This document shows positions 14,618-22,710 of a stretch of DNA of 55,642 bases, one piece after another. The stretch's first letter is position 1. Each line of letters opens with the position of its first letter. The notes beneath the pieces are model-generated. The model worked only from the letters and a program-made list of their open reading frames with translations, ran no database searches and was not told where the DNA came from. Source of the stretch: DMER01 sp003451645 (lineage in GTDB: Bacteria > Pseudomonadota > Alphaproteobacteria > Micropepsales > Micropepsaceae); assembly GCA_031976175.1 (NCBI GenBank), contig DALYLR010000023.1, positions 1 to 55,642 on the forward strand, written 5' to 3'. A program made the translations under genes and the position numbers.

Positions 14618-14722
14618 ATGAACAACTCCAGCAGCATCACCTCGATCTCGACCGCGATTGCTGGTTTTATCTTGGTTGCTTACGGCCTGGCTTTCATCCT
14701 GGGCGTCGCATTCGGCGCTTAA
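14618..14722 (+). CDS. small uncharged membrane peptide 3 of 3
   Basis: A 34-residue paralogue: MNNSSSITS then ISTAIAGFILVAYGLAFI and LGVAFGA. AAAAGGAA (14603-14610) precedes the ATG by seven bases. It has no charged residues. The 43-base gap from peptide 2 is almost the same as the first gap, so the cluster probably arose by tandem duplication of a unit holding Shine-Dalgarno plus frame. A weak inverted repeat follows downstream, before the convergent tsaD gene. Function unknown. Confidence 0.75.
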   Translation: MNNSSSITSISTAIAGFILVAYGLAFILGVAFGA

Positions 14723-14755
14723 GACGTATCCGCCGGACCAATAGGCTTCCTCCCC

Positions 14756-14797
14756 AAGCGCGCCCCGGCTTACCTGCTGTGGCGCGCTTTGCTTTGC
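14756..14797 (+). terminator. possible terminator of the peptide cluster
   Basis: AAGCGCGCC (14756-14764) pairs with GGCGCGCTT (14781-14789) across a 16-base loop and is followed by TGCTTTGC. The T-tract is poor and the loop large, so the call is tentative. It sits between the third peptide and the end of the convergent tsaD gene. Confidence 0.4.
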
Positions 14798-14799
14798 GG

Positions 14800-15879
14800 C
14801 TAAGCTTTTGCGCCGGGTACGCCCGCAAACCGCATATCAAGGGGCCATCGCGCCCGCGGCGAGACCTTAAGCTGTTCGTCCGCCCCCAAACCTTGGCCAG
14901 CAGCGAAAAGTTCCAGGCCCGCCCAGGCAACCATCGCACCATTATCAGTGCAAAGGCTTGGCGGTGGCGCGAGGAAGGAAAACCCCTCGAGCGAGGCGGC
15001 TTCGACAAGTGCCGTGCGCAGGGCTTGATTGGCGGCGACCCCGCCGGCGACCACAAACGCAGGCGTTGGCCCAAGCCGGCCCCGAACTGCAGCCATAGCG
15101 CGCCGCGTCCGGTTGACCAGAATGTCGGTGACTGCGAGCTGAAATGCGGCGGCAAGGTCACGAACCCCCGGATCACTCAAGGGTGCGGCCAACTCGGCTG
15201 CCCTGCGCACGGCGGTCTTGAGACCAGAAAACGAGAAATCTAAACCAGGACTGTCCAAGAGGGGCCTAGGCAGCGAAAACCGAAACGGATCGCCGGACCG
15301 CGCCGCAGTCTCAACGCGCGGACCGCCAGGATAGCCAAGGCCGAGGAGCTTGGCGGTCTTATCAAAGGCCTCACCCGCGGCATCATCGATCGTCGTGCCG
15401 AGCCGCTCATATTCGGAAGGGCCGGACACAATGATGAGCTGACAATGCCCGCCAGAAATCAGGAGTAGCAGATAGGGAAAGGCGACTCCATCGGTGAGCC
15501 GCACTGTCAAGGCATGCGCGGCCAAATGATTGACCGGCAGCAGTGGCAGGCCGCTCGCCAGCGCCAACCCCTTGGCAAAGAGCAGCCCCACAACCACGCC
15601 GCCAATGAGGCCAGGTCCTGCCGTCACGGCAATCCCGGAAAGCCTATCCAACCCGACGCCAGCGTCGCTAAGGGCTTGCCGCGTGACGCCGTCAACCAGA
15701 GACGCATGTGCCCGCGCCGCGATCTCCGGCACGACACCACCAAAGGGCGCATGCTCCGCCGTTTGCGACGCGACGACATTCGACAAGATGCGCCCGGGTC
15801 CCGGAACGCCGCCGGCCACGACGGCCGCGGCTGTCTCGTCGCAACTGGTCTCTATCCCTAGGACGATCATTTCGCTCAT
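14800..15879 (-). CDS. tsaD: tRNA N6-adenosine threonylcarbamoyltransferase
   Basis: A 359-residue protein that transfers the threonylcarbamoyl group to A37 of ANN-decoding tRNAs, together with TsaB and TsaE. It carries VLGIETSCDETAAAVV at the N-terminus, the metal-binding H118-x3-H122 in VNHLAAHAL, SGGHCQL, GEAFDKTAKLLGLGYPGGP and VAGGVAANQALR. The frame is open far upstream over hemC, but family length and sequence fix the start at MSEMIVLGIE; a short GGAG lies just ahead. It is divergent from hemC. The usual downstream partner gpsA is displaced by the TetR/peptide islet. Confidence 0.96.
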   Translation of the reverse strand: MSEMIVLGIETSCDETAAAVVAGGVPGPGRILSNVVASQTAEHAPFGGVVPEIAARAHASLVDGVTRQALSDAGVGLDRLSGIAVTAGPGLIGGVVVGLLFAKGLALASGLPLLPVNHLAAHALTVRLTDGVAFPYLLLLISGGHCQLIIVSGPSEYERLGTTIDDAAGEAFDKTAKLLGLGYPGGPRVETAARSGDPFRFSLPRPLLDSPGLDFSFSGLKTAVRRAAELAAPLSDPGVRDLAAAFQLAVTDILVNRTRRAMAAVRGRLGPTPAFVVAGGVAANQALRTALVEAASLEGFSFLAPPPSLCTDNGAMVAWAGLELFAAGQGLGADEQLKVSPRARWPLDMRFAGVPGAKA

Positions 15880-15979
15880 AGCTCCATGGGCGGGAAAAGC
15901 TAGCGCGGCGTCAAGCGGGACGATAGGTTGGCGACCGAAACGACACTGAGACCAAGCCACGGCCACTTGAGGTAAGAGA

Positions 15980-16921
15980 TTGAAAGCAAGACTAAAAATT
16001 GGCACGCGGGGCTCGGCGTTGGCCCTCACCCAAGCCAACCTGGTCGCTAGCCACCTGCGCGCAGCCTGGGGCCTGCACGACGACGCAGCGGCCGAAGGCC
16101 CTGAGATCATTGTAATTCGCACGACGGGCGACCGGATCACGGACCGGCCTTTGGCCGACATTGGCGGCAAGGGGCTCTTCGCCAAAGAGCTGGAGGAAGC
16201 GCTGTTCGATGGGCGCATTGATGTAGCGGTTCACTCGGCCAAAGACCTGCCTAGCCTGTTGCCCGATGGCTTGCAGATTGCGGCCACATTGCCGCGCGCG
16301 GACGCACGCGACGCATTTCTGAGCCCAAAGGCCGCGACAATTGGTGATTTGCCCCGCGGCAGCGTTATCGGGACGAGTTCCGTCCGCAGGCAGGCGCAGC
16401 TTTTGGCCAAACGGCCAGACCTGAAAATCGTCATGTTCCGCGGGAATGTCGACACAAGGCTCGCCAAGCTCAAGGCAGGAGAGGTTGACGCGACAATCCT
16501 GGCGGCGGCGGGGCTTGAACGGCTTGGCCGTCTTACTGAAGTGCAAACCGTCCTGAGCGTGGATGAGATGCTGCCTGCGGCGGGCCAGGGGATCATTGCG
16601 CTTGAAATCAGAGCGGACGACGAGAGGGCTGCGGTCGCAGTAAGCGCGATTGATCACGCGCAAACCAGCCTGGCCCTGTCGCTGGAGAGGGCGTTCCTCG
16701 CGAGATTGGATGGATCATGCCGGACGCCGCTTGCAGCGCATGCAAGGCAGGACCACGACTGGAGCTTTCGTGTTCTCGCTTTGGCACCCGACGGAAGCAG
16801 CCAGTTTAGCGGCGGCTACGATGGCGCAGTTTTATCTGCAACCCACGCATCCGAGATCGGCGAGGCGGCGGCAGACGACATTTTGAGCCGCGCAGGGCGG
16901 CGCTTGTTGCTGCTGGAGTGA
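15980..16921 (+). CDS. hemC: porphobilinogen deaminase (hydroxymethylbilane synthase)
   Basis: A 313-residue heme-pathway enzyme joining four porphobilinogens into hydroxymethylbilane. KIGTRGSALALTQAN, HSAKDLP, SSVRRQAQLLA and RGNVDTRLAKL are all present, and C247 in GSCRTPLAAHA is the dipyrromethane attachment site. No ATG or GTG lies near the conserved start; the frame begins at TTG 15980, seven bases after GAGG (15969-15972), so a TTG start is likely. It is the first gene of hemC-hemD-Mic60-HemY, and its stop overlaps or adjoins the hemD start region. Confidence 0.95.
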   Translation: MKARLKIGTRGSALALTQANLVASHLRAAWGLHDDAAAEGPEIIVIRTTGDRITDRPLADIGGKGLFAKELEEALFDGRIDVAVHSAKDLPSLLPDGLQIAATLPRADARDAFLSPKAATIGDLPRGSVIGTSSVRRQAQLLAKRPDLKIVMFRGNVDTRLAKLKAGEVDATILAAAGLERLGRLTEVQTVLSVDEMLPAAGQGIIALEIRADDERAAVAVSAIDHAQTSLALSLERAFLARLDGSCRTPLAAHARQDHDWSFRVLALAPDGSSQFSGGYDGAVLSATHASEIGEAAADDILSRAGRRLLLLE

Positions 16922-16927
16922 GTGGCC

Positions 16928-17644
16928 ATGAGGGTCCTCGTCACGCGGCCTTCTCACGATGCCTTGGTATTCGCGGAGAGACTCAAACTGCACGGTCATG
17001 CAGTTGTCCTGAGCCCTGTCTTGGTGATCGCACCTGTCCCGTTCACGCCGCCCGACTTTGCTCAGGTGCAGGCAATCCTTTTCAGCAGTGCCAATGGCGT
17101 TCGCGCGTTTGCAGCAAACTCTTCCGAGCGATCAATCCCTGCTGTTTGTGTCGGGCCCGCATCCGCGCAGAGCGCCAAACTGGCTGGCTTCAAGACTGTA
17201 AAGGTCGCGGCTGGCGAGGGCGTGACGGGTTTGCTGGAGCTGGCGAGAACACTACACCGGGAACATGGCGGCCTTCTTTATATCCGTGGGGCCGAAATAA
17301 GCGCTGACTTGTCCGGCTTGCTCACACGCGACGGTTATGAGGTCACCCAAATCATCGCCTACCGCGCTGCCATGGCCAGCACGCTCGAGCCAGAAGCAGC
17401 AGCGTACCTTCAGCGCGGTGAGATCGAATGCGTGACGTTCTTTTCCAACCGCAGCCTTGAGGTCTACCTGGCCCTGTGCAACGCGGCAGGCCTATCTGGC
17501 GCAGGAGTTACGCCTCTTGCAGTATGCTTGAGCGAAAAGATAGCAACCATGGCGCGAACATCCTTCTCGCGAGTGCTTTACGCTCGTCATGCCACGGAGG
17601 AGGGCGTCCTGGCCGAAATTGATAAGGCCGATCAATCCTCTTGA
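16928..17644 (+). CDS. hemD: uroporphyrinogen-III synthase
   Basis: A 238-residue enzyme that cyclises hydroxymethylbilane with inversion of ring D. MRVLVTRPSHDA, ILFSSANGVRAFA, VCVGPASAQSAKLAGF, LLYIRGAEI and VTFFSNRSLEVYL follow the family pattern. Sequence similarity in this family is low, but operon position supports the call. GGAG (16915-16918) is better spaced for the ATG at 16928 than for the in-frame GTG at 16922, which touches the hemC stop. Confidence 0.92.
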   Translation: MRVLVTRPSHDALVFAERLKLHGHAVVLSPVLVIAPVPFTPPDFAQVQAILFSSANGVRAFAANSSERSIPAVCVGPASAQSAKLAGFKTVKVAAGEGVTGLLELARTLHREHGGLLYIRGAEISADLSGLLTRDGYEVTQIIAYRAAMASTLEPEAAAYLQRGEIECVTFFSNRSLEVYLALCNAAGLSGAGVTPLAVCLSEKIATMARTSFSRVLYARHATEEGVLAEIDKADQSS

Positions 17645-17741
17645 GCCTCTGCCCCTGCAAAGATAGCTTGGCCGCGCAGTGCACGGTCATGCCGTGAATA
17701 TCTTGAGAAATGCCGATCCCATTTGAGGACGTGGCCGCCCC

Positions 17742-19124
17742 ATGACTGATCCCCAATCAGCAACCCCGTTGCCAGCAACCACTGCGGAGCCTGCCTCCAA
17801 CGGCACCGCCAAGCACGCGGTCCACAAACATCGCGGCGGTTTCCTCGACGATTGGAGGGATACCTGGTTTGGCATTTTCATTTTGATGATTATTGCCGCC
17901 GCTTTAGGGGCCTTGCTGTCGCGGCTTTGGCCCGCAGGTGAAAGTGGCTTTCTGACCGCTTCGGGCGAAATGGCTGAAAAGGTCCAAGCCTTGGAGGCGC
18001 AAGTCCTGCAATTGACCAATGCTCCGCGCGGCGCGGAGAGCGAGGACCTGACCGCAATCAAGGCCAGGATGACGTCGCTCGAGGATCGTGTGAAAGCTGC
18101 CGAAACATTGCTCGCTGCAGGCACACCCTCGAGCGACACGCTGGCGTCTGCGGTTGAGCCTGCTCAGACAGAACCCAGCACGCCAACGCCCGGCACGGCA
18201 CCTGGCGCGCCGCCCGTTGTGCCCCTGGCTCCACCTGCGGACACCGCGAAACTCGACGGTGCGGTGAAAGCGCTGGAGGATCTGCAAACACGGCTGGCAG
18301 CCCTTGAAATCGCGGCCAAGGCGGCGCCAGCGTCGGGTGCGGCGCCTGCGTTGCCACCTCCCGCTGCGTCGCCAGGCGTCGAACTGGGGAGCGGTGATCT
18401 GGGTGTCTCTGCCAGCCTGGCACCTTCTGACCTGCAACAAGTCAAAGATTCGATTGCTGACCTCACCAAGCGTATCGAGGACATGCAAACAAAGCTCACC
18501 CAATCGGCGGACCCGGTAACGCTTGTTGCTGAGGTCAAAACCGAAATCGCGGCGGTCGAAGGCCGTGTCGCCAAGATCGAGCAAGCCGACCTCGCAGGCT
18601 CATCGAAGCGCGTGGCTCTGGGTGCCGCGGTCGCAAGCCTGACGCGCGCCGCCAATGGCGGCCAGCCTTTCAAAGCCGAACTGGACGTCATTGCAGGCCT
18701 CGCCCCCGGCGACCCAACCACCGCTGAGTTGGCACCGTTTGCGGCGCAAGGCGTCCCTGTACTGAGCAGCTTAATCGCGTCGTTCCGCACGCGCGCCGAT
18801 GCGGCGCGCGCGGCGGAGCGTGACGCCAATGCGGGCGAGGGATTGAGCAGGCTCGTCTCGGGCCTGTCGTCGGTGGTTAGCGTGCGAGCGACCGGTTCAC
18901 CCAATGGCAGCGACACCGCCAGCATTCTTGCCCGAGCCGAAACCAAATTGAGATCCGGCGACCTGACGGCGGCCTTGTCAGAGACATCCAAGCTGTCTGG
19001 ACCCGCCCGCGCCGCGATGGCACCCTGGATTGCGGACGCTCAGGCCCGGCTAAAGACGGAGACAGCCTTAACCAGCCTCAACACGCGCGTTGTGCAATCC
19101 TTGACGCAAGCGGCCGCCCAATGA
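17742..19124 (+). CDS. Mic60/mitofilin-like inner-membrane protein
   Basis: A 460-residue protein: a disordered N-terminus, one transmembrane helix at about 42-62 (WFGIFILMIIAAALGALLS), a long heptad-rich coiled coil with Pro/Ala-rich linkers, and a conserved C-terminal helical region ending ARLKTETALTSLNTRVVQSL. This is the alphaproteobacterial Mic60 layout, and its place between hemD and HemY is the known synteny. Mic60 shapes membrane junctions, contacting the outer membrane from the periplasm. Low-complexity stretches make the middle fast-evolving. It is co-directional with hemC-hemD and 97 bases downstream of hemD. Confidence 0.85.
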   Translation: MTDPQSATPLPATTAEPASNGTAKHAVHKHRGGFLDDWRDTWFGIFILMIIAAALGALLSRLWPAGESGFLTASGEMAEKVQALEAQVLQLTNAPRGAESEDLTAIKARMTSLEDRVKAAETLLAAGTPSSDTLASAVEPAQTEPSTPTPGTAPGAPPVVPLAPPADTAKLDGAVKALEDLQTRLAALEIAAKAAPASGAAPALPPPAASPGVELGSGDLGVSASLAPSDLQQVKDSIADLTKRIEDMQTKLTQSADPVTLVAEVKTEIAAVEGRVAKIEQADLAGSSKRVALGAAVASLTRAANGGQPFKAELDVIAGLAPGDPTTAELAPFAAQGVPVLSSLIASFRTRADAARAAERDANAGEGLSRLVSGLSSVVSVRATGSPNGSDTASILARAETKLRSGDLTAALSETSKLSGPARAAMAPWIADAQARLKTETALTSLNTRVVQSLTQAAAQ

Positions 19125-19158
19125 GTGACGCTGTGACTCCCAAGGCCCCGGTGCGATC

Positions 19159-20751
19159 ATGGTAAGAGCTCTTTGGTTGCTCGCGGTCGCCTCCGCTGTA
19201 ACACTCGCCGCTCTGTGGATCGCAGGGCAGGAGGGCGAAATCACTGTCGCCATTCCGGGGCAGGAGTTCCGTGTGAGCCTCGCAGCGGGCTTGTTTCTGC
19301 TCATCTTGTTCATCGCGGCGTGCATTTTCACGTACCGTTTTTTGAGTTTTTTGGGTGTGCTTCCGCAGCAGCTCAGCCGTTGGAACGATGCACGCCGCCG
19401 CCGCAATGGGTATTTGGCCTTGACACGCGGTTTGGTCGCAACGGCTGCGGGCGACAATGACGAGGCGCGCAGCAACACTAAAAAGGCGCTGGCCTTGATG
19501 GGCGAGCCACCCTTGGCGCTATTGCTTGCGGCCCAAAGCGCGCAACTTGAAGGGAATGACAAAGACGCCGAGCGTTACTTCACCGCGATGCTGCAGTCGC
19601 CGGAGATGGAGTTCTTGGGCCTTCGGGGCCTTTACATGGCAGCGCAACGCAAAGGCGACCAGGAGCGCGCTCTCGAACTGGCGGCTCGTGCTTTCGCCTT
19701 GCGGCCCAAAGCGCCCTGGGTGGTCAACGCGCTCTTTGATCTGCAGATTCAGCGCCAGGATTGGCCGCAAGCGGCGTTGACCTTGGAGCAAGCGGGCCGG
19801 ACGAAAAACCTCGACCCCAATATCCTGCGCCGGCGACGGGCGGTCTTGCTTGCCGCCCAAGCCATGCAGGCGGAAGAGGCCGGTGACGGCGCCAAGGCCC
19901 TGGGCTTCGCCAAAGATGCTTTGGCGATAGCACCGGGACTGACTGCGGCGGCCCTGATCGCAGCCAAGCGCATGGCATTGGGCGGCCGTCTTTGGCGCGC
20001 CTCGGCAGTATTGGAACAAGCTTGGGCCAAGGAACCTCATCCTGACATTGCGCGCGCCTATGCGGCACTCAAGGCTGATGAAGCCCCACGAAGCCGCAGC
20101 TGGCGTCTATCGGGATTGACCGCACAGGCACCCGATCACCCAGAGAGCCGGATCCTTTCAGCCAGCATTGCTCTTGGGGCTGGGGATGCACAAAGCGCGC
20201 GCGAAGCGCTGCGGCCTTTGACAGCGAATTTGGCCCCAGCCAGGGTCTGCGCGCTAATGGCTGAGATAGAGCGCATGGCTGGTGACGAGGCGCAGGCGCG
20301 GACTTGGCTTCAGCGTTCCCTGACTGCGCCCCACGATGCTCTTTGGGGGTGTCAGGCCTGCGCGCGGCAGTTCCAATCCTGGAACGCGACTTGCCCGAAC
20401 TGCCATGCCTTTGATGCGCTCACCTGGCAAGCAGGGGTCGCGGCCAAGATTGCTAAGGATACGGCCGAGCCAGCGCATGATCACCTGACATCCGATTTCT
20501 CAACCGTTTTGTACCGTGAGGCAGTGAAGCCCGACCTGACCGCGCGTCCTCTCGGCCCACGCCCGATGCCAGCCTCGCCCGAGCCCGCAGCTGCGGTGCA
20601 TGCCACGATCGGGGTTCCAGGAACCATGGCACGCCCTGGCGAGACGGAGATTTTTCGCCCGCAACACGCGCCAGATGATCCGGGGCCTGATATAAAGGAT
20701 TGGGACGAGGGCGATGCCGATCAGGGACGGCAAAAGGGGGCTGTGTGGTGA
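19159..20751 (+). CDS. HemY-like TPR membrane protein with a zinc-ribbon
   Basis: A 530-residue protein with two N-terminal transmembrane helices (about 4-21 and 44-66), the HemY_N region, and TPR helices through about residue 390. Two CxxC pairs, C398/C401 and C412/C415 (WGCQACARQF ... CPNCHAF), form a rubredoxin-like zinc ribbon of the kind seen in LapB/YciM. It is distinct from protoporphyrinogen oxidase HemY. The family is linked to heme synthesis by operon context only. Its TGA overlaps the GTG start of the next gene. Confidence 0.87.
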   Translation: MVRALWLLAVASAVTLAALWIAGQEGEITVAIPGQEFRVSLAAGLFLLILFIAACIFTYRFLSFLGVLPQQLSRWNDARRRRNGYLALTRGLVATAAGDNDEARSNTKKALALMGEPPLALLLAAQSAQLEGNDKDAERYFTAMLQSPEMEFLGLRGLYMAAQRKGDQERALELAARAFALRPKAPWVVNALFDLQIQRQDWPQAALTLEQAGRTKNLDPNILRRRRAVLLAAQAMQAEEAGDGAKALGFAKDALAIAPGLTAAALIAAKRMALGGRLWRASAVLEQAWAKEPHPDIARAYAALKADEAPRSRSWRLSGLTAQAPDHPESRILSASIALGAGDAQSAREALRPLTANLAPARVCALMAEIERMAGDEAQARTWLQRSLTAPHDALWGCQACARQFQSWNATCPNCHAFDALTWQAGVAAKIAKDTAEPAHDHLTSDFSTVLYREAVKPDLTARPLGPRPMPASPEPAAAVHATIGVPGTMARPGETEIFRPQHAPDDPGPDIKDWDEGDADQGRQKGAVW

Positions 20752-21728
20752 AGGTCTTACGCGCATTGACGATCGCGGTCGCGGTCTTGGTGTTGATATT
20801 GGCAGGAACCATTCTGGTCCTATCCGACCCGGACATCCCTGCCGCCGAGCTTGAAAAGCGCTACGCATCAGCATCGTCGCGTTTTTTGGATGTGCCCTCT
20901 GGCGCGCGCGCGCATGTGCGTGTTGAGGGGCAGGAGTCTGGCCATGCGCTGGTCTTGCTGCATGGCTCGAATGCTTCATTGCATACATGGGCGCCTTGGG
21001 TATCGCGCCTCTCGCAGGATTTGCGGCTCATCTCCATCGACCTCCCAGGGCATGGTCTGACCGGGCCCATCCCCAGTGGCGATTACAGCCAGGCGTCGAT
21101 GGTGGCGTTGGTCCTTGAGGTTGCGGACGCGCTGCGCCTCGACCAGTTCGCGGTTGCTGGTAACTCTATGGGGGCTGGCGTTGCCGCCCGCCTCGCCATT
21201 ACGCAACCAAGCCGGCTGACGCATCTGATCCTCGTTGATGGCGGCGGCATGCCCTCCAAGAAACCGAGGGACATCGGCATCGGCTTCACACTCGCGCGGC
21301 TGCCGGTCGTGAACAATGTCATGCGTTGGGTATCGCCAAGAAGCGTCTTTGAAAGCAGCCTCAAAAACGCGATTGAGGATGACCGCTTGGTCACCCCCGG
21401 TATGGTCGACCTGTATTGGGAGCTGAACCGGCGCGAAGGGCAGCGATCCGCATCGCTGAAAAGATTCCAACTCGGTCAAGACGAGTTCAACGCCCGCAAC
21501 ATGAGCAGTATCAAGACCAAGACATTGATTTTGTGGGGTGAAAAGGACCGCCTGATCCCTCTCGATGCAGGGGAGGCCGCAAAGGCCGCGATCCCGGACT
21601 CAAAACTGGTCGTCTACAAGAATATTGGCCAGGTCCCCCAAGAAGAGGTCCCGGACGCGAGCGCCGCGGACGTGCTGGCCTTTATCAAGAATGAGGCACT
21701 GCCCAGTGAGGCAAACGCGAAAGAGTAG
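20748..21728 (+). CDS. membrane-anchored alpha/beta hydrolase lacking the catalytic histidine
   Basis: A 326-residue protein starting at GTG 20748, which overlaps the HemY stop (GTGA), with AAGGGGG eight bases upstream. An uncleaved hydrophobic segment at about 8-25 should anchor it in the inner membrane. LLHGSNASLHTW gives the oxyanion loop and GNSMG at 138-142 the nucleophile Ser140; WGEKDRLIP carries the acid. The usual G-H-x-P-x-E-x-P histidine motif reads GQVPQEEVP, with Gln295 where His is expected. It may be inactive or non-hydrolytic, or use another base. It probably shares the hem operon transcript. Confidence 0.82.
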   Translation: MKVLRALTIAVAVLVLILAGTILVLSDPDIPAAELEKRYASASSRFLDVPSGARAHVRVEGQESGHALVLLHGSNASLHTWAPWVSRLSQDLRLISIDLPGHGLTGPIPSGDYSQASMVALVLEVADALRLDQFAVAGNSMGAGVAARLAITQPSRLTHLILVDGGGMPSKKPRDIGIGFTLARLPVVNNVMRWVSPRSVFESSLKNAIEDDRLVTPGMVDLYWELNRREGQRSASLKRFQLGQDEFNARNMSSIKTKTLILWGEKDRLIPLDAGEAAKAAIPDSKLVVYKNIGQVPQEEVPDASAADVLAFIKNEALPSEANAKE

Positions 21729-21842
21729 GCGAATTTAGGGCCCTAACCTTGCATTTCTTTTTGGAGACGATGCCCAGGCGAATGCCAATTGCCTTGGGGC
21801 CCGCAAATCACTATGGTCCGGGCTTCCAAGTCCCGCCGGTCC

Positions 21843-21918
21843 GCCGCCATAGCTCAGCCGGTAGAGCACCGCATTCGTAATGCGGGGGTCGCGTGTTCGA
21901 GTCACGCTGGCGGCACCA
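21843..21918 (+). tRNA. tRNA-Thr (anticodon CGT)
   Basis: A complete 76-base cloverleaf with encoded CCA. The acceptor GCCGCCA pairs with TGGCGGC, the D-arm is GCTC...GAGC, the anticodon stem CGCAT/ATGCG encloses TTCGTAA, and GTTCGAGTC is the T-loop region. Anticodon CGU reads ACG threonine codons. The stop codon of the convergent PhyH gene begins at the very next base, 21919. Confidence 0.97.
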
Positions 21919-22710
21919 TTATGCAGTGCCGATAGGCCTGCTGCCTGTGTAGCCTTTGGCGTGGACCTGATGGACGACCGGCTGCATCGCGCGATAGCGC
22001 GCCCGAGCCTCGACCGGATCAACGGCCAATGTCGCATAGGTGATGTGATAGACCCGGCGCGGCATCTGCGCCCGGTTCGGACCGCTAAAATGCGGCGTCA
22101 ACGCATGAAAGAATAACACATCACCGGAGGCCATGGCGACCAGCTCAGCATCGCGCCCCCTGAGCGCCTCAGGGTCAGTGTCGAGAGGATTATCATTTGA
22201 CGCGGGCAATAGCTCCCTGTGACAACCCGGATAGCAGGCCAGTGCCCCATTCTCAGCGTTCATGGGATCAAGGGCAATCGTTGCGGTGAACACCTCATCG
22301 GCCTTAAGCCCTAGGCCATCCCAATATGGAAAATCCTGGTGCAGGCCATAACCCGTCGTCCCTGGATGCTTGAAGATGATCTTGTCCTTGAGAACAAACA
22401 CCTCGCCACCAGCAATTGTCTGAGCTGCCTCTCGCAAGGCAGGCAGGCGAGCGGTCTGTGCAAAGACCGCGGACACTTCGTCAACGGGATCAATGCGGTC
22501 CGGCACACGGCCTTCGGTTACGTGATCGCGCCACTGTAGTCCGGGGATGGATGCACCACCCTCCACCAGTGACCACAGCCGGTCTGCTTCATTTTGAAGG
22601 TGCCCAAGCGCCTCAGCGTCCACAAGACGGCGAGCCAAGCAAAACCCATCTTTGCGATAGCGGGCGATGTCGAAGGGCGTCTGGGCCATAAGCACGGGCT
22701 CCGCGATCAT
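21919..22710 (-). CDS. phytanoyl-CoA dioxygenase (PhyH) family protein
   Basis: A 263-residue Fe(II)/2-oxoglutarate oxygenase. FDIARYRKDGFCLARRLVD opens the fold. H-x-D is in GYGLHQDFPYW, the distal histidine in FFHALTPHFSGPN, and RRVYHITY carries the likely 2-oxoglutarate arginine. The ATG at 22710 overlaps the GNAT stop (ATGA), suggesting coupling; an ATG at 22689 with GGAG upstream is an alternative start. It is only distantly like the PhyH at 7372-8292. The substrate is not predictable. Confidence 0.82.
   Translation of the reverse strand: MIAEPVLMAQTPFDIARYRKDGFCLARRLVDAEALGHLQNEADRLWSLVEGGASIPGLQWRDHVTEGRVPDRIDPVDEVSAVFAQTARLPALREAAQTIAGGEVFVLKDKIIFKHPGTTGYGLHQDFPYWDGLGLKADEVFTATIALDPMNAENGALACYPGCHRELLPASNDNPLDTDPEALRGRDAELVAMASGDVLFFHALTPHFSGPNRAQMPRRVYHITYATLAVDPVEARARYRAMQPVVHQVHAKGYTGSRPIGTA

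Noticed and set aside
15880..16218. N-terminal extension of the tsaD frame by 113 codons
   Set aside because: It overlaps hemC on the other strand and family length and sequence place the start at MSEMIVLGIE.
21735..21746. TTAGGGCCCTAA palindrome after the membrane hydrolase
   Set aside because: A 12-base stem with no loop and no T-tract; too little to call a terminator or operator.
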